DNA of 64,000 nucleotides, taken from assembly GCA_041281825.1 (NCBI GenBank), contig CP166298.1, positions 2,356,001-2,420,000 on the forward strand. The letters run 5' to 3'. Under the pieces are notes generated by a model. The model saw nothing but the letters and a program-made list of their open reading frames with translations, did not search any database and was not told the DNA's origin. Origin of the DNA: Paenibacillus_D tarimensis_A. GTDB lineage: Bacteria; Bacillota; Bacilli; Paenibacillales; Paenibacillaceae. Below are positions 53,927-61,168 of the stretch, one piece after another (the stretch's first letter is position 1; each line of letters starts with the position of its first letter). The position numbers and the translations under genes were made by a program.

Positions 53927-54916
53927 ATGGTTGCGTTAGAAACGCGCAAACTGAGCAAAACGTTTGCGGTGAAACAGAAAAAAGCCGGACTGATGGAAAG
54001 CGTTCGTTCACTGTTTCGGCCGGACTGGCAGGAAAAGACGGCGGTAAAGGATGTGGATTTGGTTGTACGTGAGGGAGAGACCGTCGCCTTCCTTGGACCG
54101 AACGGAGCGGGCAAATCGACAACGATTAAAATGTTGACCGGCATTTTGCATCCGTCATCGGGCGATGCGGAGGTGCTAGGCTGTAATCCTTGGAGAGAAC
54201 GAACAAGGCTTGCTTACCGGATCGGCGCCGTTTTCGGGCAAAAATCGCAGCTGTGGTACCATCTGCCGCCTGCCGATTCATTCGAGCTGATGAGTCGCGT
54301 TTATGAGCTGAACAGGGGCGATTACCGGCTCCGGCGCGATATGTTGATCGAACGGTTTGCAATAGGACCCTATCTGCACACGCCGGTCAGAAAGCTGTCG
54401 CTTGGCGAGCGGATGCGCTGTGAAATTGCAGTGACCTTGCTGCACCGTCCGCAATTGCTGTTTCTGGATGAGCCTACGATCGGCCTCGACGTTGTCGTTA
54501 AACAGCAGATAAGAGAATTGATTCTGCAGTTGAACCGCGAGGAAGGAACGACTGTGTTTTTAACTTCACACGATTCCGGCGATATCGAATTATTGTGCAA
54601 ACGTGCGGTTATTATTCATCATGGCAGTCTGATGCTGGATGCTCCGGTCGATCGGATGAAACGGGAAGTGTTGAAATATAAGACGATCCGGCTGAAACCG
54701 GCAGGCATTTCCAGGGAGTTGATGCCGATGGAAGGCGTGAGCATTCAAGCCATGGAAGCGGAATATCTTCTCCTGTCTGTCGATGTGACGGTCACACGGA
54801 TCGAACAAGTGCTTGCCCAACTGATCGGAATGTGTTCGATTGACGATGTGACGATCGAGGATCCGCCGATGGAAGATGTAATCAAACATCTTTTTTTAAA
54901 TTCTAACAATTCATAG
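53927..54916 (+). CDS. ABC-2 type exporter, ATP-binding subunit (COG4586 type)
   Basis: The 329-residue ATPase has Walker A GPNGAGKST starting at residue 57, the Q-loop region AVFGQKSQLWYHLP, the signature LSLGERMRCEIA and Walker B LLFLDEPTIGLD. An N-terminal extension (RPDWQEKTAVKDVDL) typical of COG4586 ATPases is present. It pairs with two permeases directly downstream to form an exporter of unknown substrate. The start is ATG 53927 after CGGAGG. Expression should be under the upstream riboswitch candidate. Confidence 0.9.
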   Translation: MVALETRKLSKTFAVKQKKAGLMESVRSLFRPDWQEKTAVKDVDLVVREGETVAFLGPNGAGKSTTIKMLTGILHPSSGDAEVLGCNPWRERTRLAYRIGAVFGQKSQLWYHLPPADSFELMSRVYELNRGDYRLRRDMLIERFAIGPYLHTPVRKLSLGERMRCEIAVTLLHRPQLLFLDEPTIGLDVVVKQQIRELILQLNREEGTTVFLTSHDSGDIELLCKRAVIIHHGSLMLDAPVDRMKREVLKYKTIRLKPAGISRELMPMEGVSIQAMEAEYLLLSVDVTVTRIEQVLAQLIGMCSIDDVTIEDPPMEDVIKHLFLNSNNS

Positions 54917-54950
54917 GTTTCCACACTATGCGGAACGGGAGTGAAGGATC

Positions 54951-55760
54951 GTGAATGGGCAATGGATGTCCAAGTGGAGAAAATATGAAGCAGTGATGCT
55001 CATCACGCTGCGTCATCAGTTGGCATATAAGGCGGATTTCTTGCTCAGGTCGGTTTTTTTGCTGCTTATCCTTTTTATCTTCATTCAATTATGGCAGGCT
55101 GCTTACGAAGGGGATTCCAGCCGACTTATCGCAGGCTTTTCATTAAAGCAAATCATATGGTATCTGGTGTTTACCGAAGCGCTAACTATGGCGGGTCCGC
55201 AGCTCGGCATGCGTGTGGAGGAAGAAGTGAAAAACGGCGAAATAGCGGTGCGTCTCACACGCCCGCTATCTTATACGGGGTTTCATTATATGTGTTATAC
55301 AGGAGAGGCATATTTACGGTTTGCCGTTCATTTGGCCGTCGGGAGCGTGATTGCAACGGCATTGATTGGTCCGCCTTCATTCGGAGGGGGATGGGCGGCG
55401 CTGCTAATCATGAGCATCGGCTCATTCACTGTCGCATATATGCTGTCCATGATCGTTGCGTTATGCGCATTTTGGGTCGAGGAGACGCGCGGGCTCGAAT
55501 TCGTGATGCAGAAGCTTCAATTCACGGTAGGCGGAATGCTGATTCCGCTCGATCTGATGCCGGAATGGCTGCAGCGGATCTGCTTATGGCTGCCTTTTCA
55601 AGCCGTACTCTATTTTCCGGCGAAGATAGCCGTTTCCTACGATTCCCGGTTGTTCGCCGAATTTATTACGATTCAATGGGGATGGGTCATTCTATTATCG
55701 GTTTTGTTAGCGATCATGTACCGGAGCGGGGTGAGAAAGCTGCATGTCAACGGCGGTTAA
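54951..55760 (+). CDS. ABC-2 type exporter, permease subunit 1 (COG4587 type)
   Basis: This 269-residue membrane protein has six hydrophobic segments in the ABC-2 pattern. Family stretches include MLITLRHQLAYKADFLLRS, GFSLKQIIWYLVFTEAL, VKNGEIAVRLTRPL and the C-terminal LPFQAVLYFPAKIA. The start is GTG 54951 after GAGTGAAGG. It overlaps the next permease gene by 17 bp. It is predicted to form a heterodimer with that partner, driven by the ATPase at 53927. Confidence 0.88.
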   Translation: MNGQWMSKWRKYEAVMLITLRHQLAYKADFLLRSVFLLLILFIFIQLWQAAYEGDSSRLIAGFSLKQIIWYLVFTEALTMAGPQLGMRVEEEVKNGEIAVRLTRPLSYTGFHYMCYTGEAYLRFAVHLAVGSVIATALIGPPSFGGGWAALLIMSIGSFTVAYMLSMIVALCAFWVEETRGLEFVMQKLQFTVGGMLIPLDLMPEWLQRICLWLPFQAVLYFPAKIAVSYDSRLFAEFITIQWGWVILLSVLLAIMYRSGVRKLHVNGG

Positions 55761-56577
55761 TCGGCAAAGTAATCCCGGAGAGTATGGAACGGTTGCCGGA
55801 ACGTTGAAGTTCGTCTTTACGTGCTGGAAGCTGAATATTGCAGGAGTGATGGAGTTTCGGTTAAGCTTCTTTCTGACTGCGGGAATGATGTTTATCAATA
55901 ATTGCATTTGGCTTGTGTTCTGGAGTATCTTTTTTGCCAAGTTCCCGGTTTTAAACGGCTGGGAGCTGAGGGATGTTATGCTGCTCTGGGCGGTAGGCGC
56001 CGGCGGCTTCGGGTGGGCGAACATGCTGTTCGGCAACTTTACCCGGGTCGCCCATCTTGTAGCGTCAGGCCAGCTCGATGTCTATCTGACGCAGCCAAAG
56101 CCGGTTATACTAAATATGCTTGCGAGCCGGATGTCGCTCATGGCTGCAGGCGATTTTATATTTGGTCTCGTCATCTACGGGTTAGTCGGGGATCATACGA
56201 TTCGCGGAGCCTTGCTGTTCGCGGCAGGGTTATTGATTGCAGGGCTGCTGTTTCTGTTTTTCACATTGGCGGCCCATTCGCTCGCTTTCTTCATTGGAAA
56301 TGCGGAGGGGCTAGCATCTCAGCTGTTTAACGGATTTCTGGCGCTGACGACTTATCCGACCGATATTTTTCGCGGAACGGTCAAGATCATTTTGTTCACC
56401 GCCGTGCCGGCCGGCTTCATCAGTTATCTTCCGATCGGCCTGTTCAATCAGGTGCATTGGCCGTTTCTCATTGGAGCGGTTGCGATGACGCTGTTCGTGA
56501 CGGCCGGAAGCACCGCGCTTTTCTATTGGGGGCTGCGCCGTTACGCTTCCGGCAATCAACTGACGATGCGGAGCTAG
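55744..56577 (+). CDS. ABC-2 type exporter, permease subunit 2 (DUF990/COG3694 type)
   Basis: This 277-residue membrane protein has six transmembrane segments. GWELRDVMLLWAVGAGGFGWANMLFGN and SGQLDVYLTQPKPVILNMLASRMS are typical of the COG3694/DUF990 permeases that accompany COG4586 and COG4587 proteins. The ATG at 55744 lies inside the preceding gene, so translation is coupled. A terminator follows at 56655. The substrate is unknown. Confidence 0.88.
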   Translation: MSTAVNRQSNPGEYGTVAGTLKFVFTCWKLNIAGVMEFRLSFFLTAGMMFINNCIWLVFWSIFFAKFPVLNGWELRDVMLLWAVGAGGFGWANMLFGNFTRVAHLVASGQLDVYLTQPKPVILNMLASRMSLMAAGDFIFGLVIYGLVGDHTIRGALLFAAGLLIAGLLFLFFTLAAHSLAFFIGNAEGLASQLFNGFLALTTYPTDIFRGTVKIILFTAVPAGFISYLPIGLFNQVHWPFLIGAVAMTLFVTAGSTALFYWGLRRYASGNQLTMRS

Positions 56578-56654
56578 CATGTAGCATTGCTCGTCATCCT
56601 GTGGCGGGCAAAAATGCTCATTCATATCATTTGATCAGCTTTCCAGGAAGTCGC

Positions 56655-56680
56655 CCTCCGTCTGAAGACGGAGGTTTTTT
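56655..56680 (+). terminator. Terminator of the first ABC operon
   Basis: CCTCCGTC / GACGGAGG stem with a 4-nt loop and six T. Confidence 0.9.
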
Positions 56681-56751
56681 CCATTCCGGGGACTGTTCTC
56701 CGTCAGGACACATTTCAGTATAGTAAGGAAAGATTACCGGGGGCGTTACCA

Positions 56752-56923
56752 AAAGCGGAGAGACTTAAAGCGGAGAGACTTTGAGAAGCGAAGAGACTTT
56801 GAGAAGCAGAGAGACTTTGAGAAGCGGAGAGACTTTGAGCTCTGCTCAAAGATCCCTATGTCATGCTCAAAGATCCCTATGTAATCGGAGAGACTTTGAG
56901 CTCCGCTCAAAGATCCCTATGTA
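56752..56923 (+). repeat. A/B 5'-leader repeat, copy 5 (expanded array)
   Basis: This is the longest copy. Five tandem A units with an 18-bp period (GAAGCGGAGAGACTTTGA and variants) are followed by two B units with a 21-bp period (gctcaaagatccctatgt), a sixth A unit and a third B unit. It ends at the AAGGAGG of the next ABC gene. The 362-bp gap after the first ABC operon holds only its terminator and this array. Confidence 0.88.
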
Positions 56924-56939
56924 AGGAGGAGAAACAGAA

Positions 56940-57878
56940 ATGAAGGAGCAGCCCGTGCTAGAGGTCGACCGTTTGCGCAAAACATTTGGAGATGTGACGG
57001 CGGTTGAAGAGATCAGCTTCAGCGTACAGGCAGGGGAAATATTTACGATTATCGGTCCGAACGGGGCGGGAAAGACGACGACGCTGGAAATGATCGAAGG
57101 GCTGCAGCAGCCCGATTCGGGGAAGGTTTCGGTGTTTGGAAAGTCCTGGAACGGCCATTCGGAGCAGATCAAAATGAACATTGGCGTTCAGCCGCAAGCA
57201 AGCGCATTGTTCGATTTATTGACGGTGGAAGAAAACCTCGACATCTTCGCTTCATTTTATGACCGGTGCCGGCCGGTGGAAGAGATTATTTCGCTTATCA
57301 ACCTGAACGATCACCGGAACAAATACGTCAAAACACTCTCCGGCGGCCAGAAACAGCGGCTTGCGATCGGTCTTGCAATGATCAACGATCCGAAAATAAT
57401 TTTTCTTGACGAACCGACGACCGGACTGGATCCGCAGGCGAGACGCAACATCTGGGATATTGTGCAAAAGCTGAAGGAGCTCGGCAAAACGACAATTCTG
57501 ACGACGCATTATATGGAGGAGGCGGAAAAGCTGAGCGACCGTGTCTGTATCGTCGACCAAGGTAAGATCGTGGCAATCGATACGCCAAAGTCGTTGATCG
57601 GACAATTGACGCGTGAGCGGGAAATTCATCTCGCATTTACTGGCGGAGCGGCTCAGGCTGCAGAGGCGGAAGGAATCGCGCGCAGCGACGAAGCGGTCAC
57701 GAGGGCGGAACGAGAGGCAGAAAGGCTGACGGTATGGTCGGTGCGTCCGGAGCAAACGCTGTATCGTATTTTCCAGTTTACTACGGAACAGGATGTACAG
57801 GTGGAGCAGGTATCGATCCGCGAATTGAGCCTCGAGGATGTTTTCATCGCTTTCACCGGCAAGGAATGGAGGGATTGA
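56940..57878 (+). CDS. ABC-2 type transporter, ATP-binding subunit
   Basis: The 312-residue ATPase has Walker A GPNGAGKTT from residue 39, the signature TLSGGQKQRLAIGLA, Walker B IIFLDEPTTGLDPQARR and the H-loop TTHYMEEAE. The DrrA/NatA-like C-terminal extension (about 215-312) is typical of drug or lipid exporters. The start is ATG 56940, with AAGGAGGAG upstream directly after the repeat array. The permease gene that follows overlaps or abuts its stop. Confidence 0.9.
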   Translation: MKEQPVLEVDRLRKTFGDVTAVEEISFSVQAGEIFTIIGPNGAGKTTTLEMIEGLQQPDSGKVSVFGKSWNGHSEQIKMNIGVQPQASALFDLLTVEENLDIFASFYDRCRPVEEIISLINLNDHRNKYVKTLSGGQKQRLAIGLAMINDPKIIFLDEPTTGLDPQARRNIWDIVQKLKELGKTTILTTHYMEEAEKLSDRVCIVDQGKIVAIDTPKSLIGQLTREREIHLAFTGGAAQAAEAEGIARSDEAVTRAEREAERLTVWSVRPEQTLYRIFQFTTEQDVQVEQVSIRELSLEDVFIAFTGKEWRD

Positions 57879-58995
57879 CATAAATAAATTCGGCAAGCAA
57901 TTCGTCAAGCTGTTCGGCGCCCATTTCAAAATGACGTTCCGCGAGAAACAGCTATGGTTTTGGTCGATATTTTATCCGGTGCTGCTGCTTGTCATATTTA
58001 TGGTTATATTCGGTAACACATCCAGCGACAGCTTCTCCGCCAAGATTGCGCTTGTCGAACCGGAGCCCGGCCCTGCCGCCGAAGGCATTAAACAGGGGAT
58101 CGGACATATTGATTCATTTGAGCTGAAAGAAGAGCAGCCGGTCAGTCTTGAACAGGCGGAGATATGGCTGAAAGAGAAAGAAATCGATGCTGTCCTCATG
58201 CTGCCGCAATCAACAGACGGCTCCGTGATGAAGCTGATCCTGAACAAGGAGAAGCAGAACGCCTCTTCTTCTCAGGCGATCAGCAGCATCGTAAACGGTA
58301 TCATCCTTCAGGCGAATGAGGCCGATGCGGCAATACGGCAGGCACCAAAAATGACGCTTCAGACGGATTATATTTCCAGCGGAAGCGATAAATTGCAGTA
58401 CAACGATTTCCTTCTGACGGGGATGATCGCATTGGCCATTTCGCAGGCGGGTATGTTCGGAATGGTAGGCATGGTGGAGATGCGGAGAAACGGACTGTTG
58501 AAGCGGCTGATGATGACGCCCGTCAGCATGAAATTGTTCGGCATCAGCAGTATGTTCGTAAGGTTTATTCTGAGTGCGATTCAGATCGTGCTGTTATCGC
58601 TCATCGGTGTGCTTGCATTCAAGGCAAATCTAAACATTGATATTTTCACGTTCCTGATCATATTCCTTGTCGGCACATTATCTTTTACCGGCTTCGGATT
58701 TATGATCGCCGCCTTCAGCAAGTCGATGGAAAGCTATATGGGTATCGCGAACTTACTCAGCTTTATCATGATGTTCCTCAGCGGCATTTTCTTTGATCTC
58801 AGCTTTCTTCCGGGCTACCTCCAGCCGGTAGCTGCGTATATGCCTCTGACGTATTTCGCCGACGGAATTCGCGACAGCTTCGTTTATGGATTAGGCATTA
58901 CAAATCCGTCATTTTGGATTAGTACCGGCATACTTGCCGCTTGGGGAATCGTTACATTCCTGATCAGCTCCAGATTTTACAAGTGGAAAGCATAA
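57838..58995 (+). CDS. ABC-2 type transporter, permease subunit
   Basis: This permease (385 residues from 57838) has one N-terminal transmembrane helix (QLWFWSIFYPVLLLVIFMVI), a large extracellular domain (about 60-190) and five C-terminal helices. This is the layout of YhgE/Pip- or DrrB-type ABC-2 exporters. The start is uncertain. ATG 57838 is the only standard codon but is poorly spaced from GAGG and overlaps the ATPase gene by 41 bp. A better-placed GGAGG (57868) precedes ATT 57874 and ATA 57880, and the protein sequence from there (INKFGKQFVKLFGAHFKM) looks like a natural N-terminus. Confidence 0.85.
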   Translation: MFSSLSPARNGGIDINKFGKQFVKLFGAHFKMTFREKQLWFWSIFYPVLLLVIFMVIFGNTSSDSFSAKIALVEPEPGPAAEGIKQGIGHIDSFELKEEQPVSLEQAEIWLKEKEIDAVLMLPQSTDGSVMKLILNKEKQNASSSQAISSIVNGIILQANEADAAIRQAPKMTLQTDYISSGSDKLQYNDFLLTGMIALAISQAGMFGMVGMVEMRRNGLLKRLMMTPVSMKLFGISSMFVRFILSAIQIVLLSLIGVLAFKANLNIDIFTFLIIFLVGTLSFTGFGFMIAAFSKSMESYMGIANLLSFIMMFLSGIFFDLSFLPGYLQPVAAYMPLTYFADGIRDSFVYGLGITNPSFWISTGILAAWGIVTFLISSRFYKWKA

Positions 58996-59018
58996 AAAAA
59001 ATTATAAGGCAGGTAATG

Positions 59019-59075
59019 AAAGGCCGTCTCTTCCGCGGAATTGATCTGCGAAAGGCGGCTTTTCTTTCTTTTTTA
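59019..59075 (+). terminator. Terminator of the second ABC operon
   Basis: Imperfect stem AAAGGCCGTCTCTTCCGC / GCGAAAGGCGGCTTTT with an 11-nt loop and a T-rich tail. Confidence 0.7.
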
Positions 59076-59226
59076 ATGCAGGCAGGCATTTGATGGAAGC
59101 TTTATGAAAACTTTATCAATTTCCTTTCCGATTTTTCGTAACTTTTTCCCTTCTTGCTCCGTCTATACGTTATAATGAAAAAACTTTAATGTAGTTAAGC
59201 AATCGGGAGGGAGGGAAGTTAAAGCG

Positions 59227-60069
59227 ATGGCATGGTGGCAGCGCAGCAAATCAAGCGGTGCGGTGGAAGAATTAGCGAAACCGCCGCAACCGGAAGTGAT
59301 CGAACTGCCGGAGAATACAGAATCAGTCGCTCAAGTGAAAGAACAGCGCGCTGAAGCCGGCGGTTCTTCTGAAGAAAAATCTACCGTCTCGATGCCGCTA
59401 GACCCTTTGATGACCGTATCCGCTGTCGAACGAACGTTTCAGGTAGGCGGTCAGCCGCTGCATGTGTTGAAGGGCCTTGATATGCACCTAAAACACAGGC
59501 AGCTGGTCATGCTGCGCGGACGTTCGGGCTCGGGTAAGACGACGCTGCTCAATATGCTTGGCGGATTGGATCAGCCTACACGCGGTGAGATCTGGTTTAA
59601 CGACTTGCCGTTTCATAAGCTGAACGATGACAAGCGGACAATCATCCGCCGCAAGGAAATGGGCTTTATATTTCAGGCATTTGCACTCATGCCGCTGCTG
59701 TCGGCCTGGGAAAATGTAGAGCTGTCGCTCCGCATGGCCAATGTGCCGCGTTCCGAATGGAAGGCGAGGGTTACCGAAGTGCTGGAGCTTGTCGGACTCG
59801 GAAAACGGATGCATCATCGTCCGTTCGAGCTGTCCGGCGGTGAGCAGCAGCGGGTGGCGATTGCCAAAGCCATTGCGCACCGGCCGCGTCTGCTGCTTGC
59901 GGATGAGCCGACCGCAGAGCTGGATTCCCAGATGTCGGCGCAAATTATGGGGGTATTTCAAAACATCATTCAAACGGAACGCGTTACGATTTGTATGACA
60001 ACGCATGATCCTACGATTTTGGAGGTTGCAGACCATGTCTACGAAATGGTGGACGGAAAATTCGTCTAA
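59227..60069 (+). CDS. MacB/LolD-type ABC transporter ATP-binding protein with N-terminal extension
   Basis: The 280-residue ATPase has Walker A GRSGSGKTT at 98-106, the Q-loop FIFQAFALMPLLSAWENVE, the signature LSGGEQQRVAIAKAIA and Walker B LLLADEPTAELD, with the H-loop at TTHDP. The first 60 or so residues are an extra polar, Glu/Pro-rich segment not usual in this family. The start is ATG 59227 after GGGAGGGAGG. A TATAAT at 59171-59176 could be its -10, but the -35 is unclear. It probably powers the permease at 61169 with the adaptor between them. Confidence 0.9.
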   Translation: MAWWQRSKSSGAVEELAKPPQPEVIELPENTESVAQVKEQRAEAGGSSEEKSTVSMPLDPLMTVSAVERTFQVGGQPLHVLKGLDMHLKHRQLVMLRGRSGSGKTTLLNMLGGLDQPTRGEIWFNDLPFHKLNDDKRTIIRRKEMGFIFQAFALMPLLSAWENVELSLRMANVPRSEWKARVTEVLELVGLGKRMHHRPFELSGGEQQRVAIAKAIAHRPRLLLADEPTAELDSQMSAQIMGVFQNIIQTERVTICMTTHDPTILEVADHVYEMVDGKFV

Positions 60070-61165
60070 ATCATACAACGAGGAGGAAGCGGCGGGCATA
60101 CGCTGGCCGCGGAGAAGATGGCCCAAAGCCGCTCTCGCAATCATGCTGAGCGTTTCTTTGGCTGTTACAAGCGGTTGCGCACTGCTGCCGGCCGAAGAGG
60201 AAGAGGAACAGCTTCCGGCAATTACGCCTCCTCAAATATCGAAAAAACCGGAGTACGAGGTCACAACCACTACTTTGGAGACCAAAGTGCAGGGAATCGG
60301 TAAGCTCTTATCGCTCCAGGAAGAAACGCTGTATTTTACGCTAGACGGCAAGAGGCTTAAGTCGCTTGAGGTCAAGCTGGGCGATCAGGTGCAGGAAGGT
60401 CAATTAATCGGCGAGCTGGATGTCGACGACCTGGTCAAGGATCTCCGGATGAAGCGCCTGCAGTTCCGGAATCAGGAGATTCAAATGAAGGAGACGCTCC
60501 GGAAACGGGACGAGATGGATCCGGTCGAATTCGAGCAGGCTTCGATCGCATTCGAAGAAGGCCGGCAGGCGCTCGTTGATTTGGAGGAAGAAATTGCAAA
60601 GGCGAAGATCGCTGCTCCTTTCTCGGGTACAATCGTTTCCCTGCGGGTGCAAAAAGGAGACTCAATTAAAGCCTACGATCCTGTTGCCATTGTGGCGGAT
60701 ACGAGCCGGTTAACCGTTGCCGCGACGATCTCCAAGGATAAATTGGGACAAGTCGCTGTCGGTATGCCTGTCGTCGTCGATATCAACAATGCCGGGAAAT
60801 ATCAAGGCAAGGTTAAGCAACTGCCTGTCGCGGGTGAAGATTCGAATAATAACGGCGGCGTTCAAGGCGGCGGAAGCGGTAGTCAATCGGAACGGCCGGA
60901 AGATTTCCTGATCGTTGAGCTCGACGAGATGCCGGAAGGCTTGAACCGCGGCACCCCGTTATCGGTCTCCATCATAACGAACCGCAAGGAAAATGCCGTT
61001 GTTATTCCGGTAGCGGCACTTCGTTCGCTCGGTTCGAGGACCTACGTTCAGGTCGTCGACGAGGAAGGCAAACGGGAAGTGGATGTTGCTGTCGGACAGC
61101 AGACGTCTACCCAGGTGGAGATCCTTGAAGGGCTGAAACCGGGTCAGAAAGTCGTAGGTCGATAA
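60035..61165 (+). CDS. HlyD/MacA-type adaptor lipoprotein
   Basis: The 376-residue membrane-fusion-type adaptor has a basic N-terminus, a hydrophobic segment and lipobox VTSGC (Cys48), so it is a lipoprotein on the outer face of the membrane. A coiled-coil hairpin (about 155-195), lipoyl-like halves (TLDGKRLKSLEVKLGDQVQEGQLIGELD and APFSGTIVSLRVQKGDSI) and a C-terminal beta-barrel/MP domain follow. A short Gly/Asn-rich loop lies near 270. The start is ATG 60035, inside the ATPase gene, 9 nt after GGAGG. The permease starts 3 bp after its stop. Confidence 0.88.
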   Translation: MSTKWWTENSSKSYNEEEAAGIRWPRRRWPKAALAIMLSVSLAVTSGCALLPAEEEEEQLPAITPPQISKKPEYEVTTTTLETKVQGIGKLLSLQEETLYFTLDGKRLKSLEVKLGDQVQEGQLIGELDVDDLVKDLRMKRLQFRNQEIQMKETLRKRDEMDPVEFEQASIAFEEGRQALVDLEEEIAKAKIAAPFSGTIVSLRVQKGDSIKAYDPVAIVADTSRLTVAATISKDKLGQVAVGMPVVVDINNAGKYQGKVKQLPVAGEDSNNNGGVQGGGSGSQSERPEDFLIVELDEMPEGLNRGTPLSVSIITNRKENAVVIPVAALRSLGSRTYVQVVDEEGKREVDVAVGQQTSTQVEILEGLKPGQKVVGR

Positions 61166-61168
61166 CGT

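Noticed and set aside
56757..56923. Possible CRISPR array or plasmid-type replication iterons
   Set aside because: Units are 18-21 bp with no unique spacers, there are no cas or rep genes, and the same units recur at other gene starts, so it is a leader repeat.
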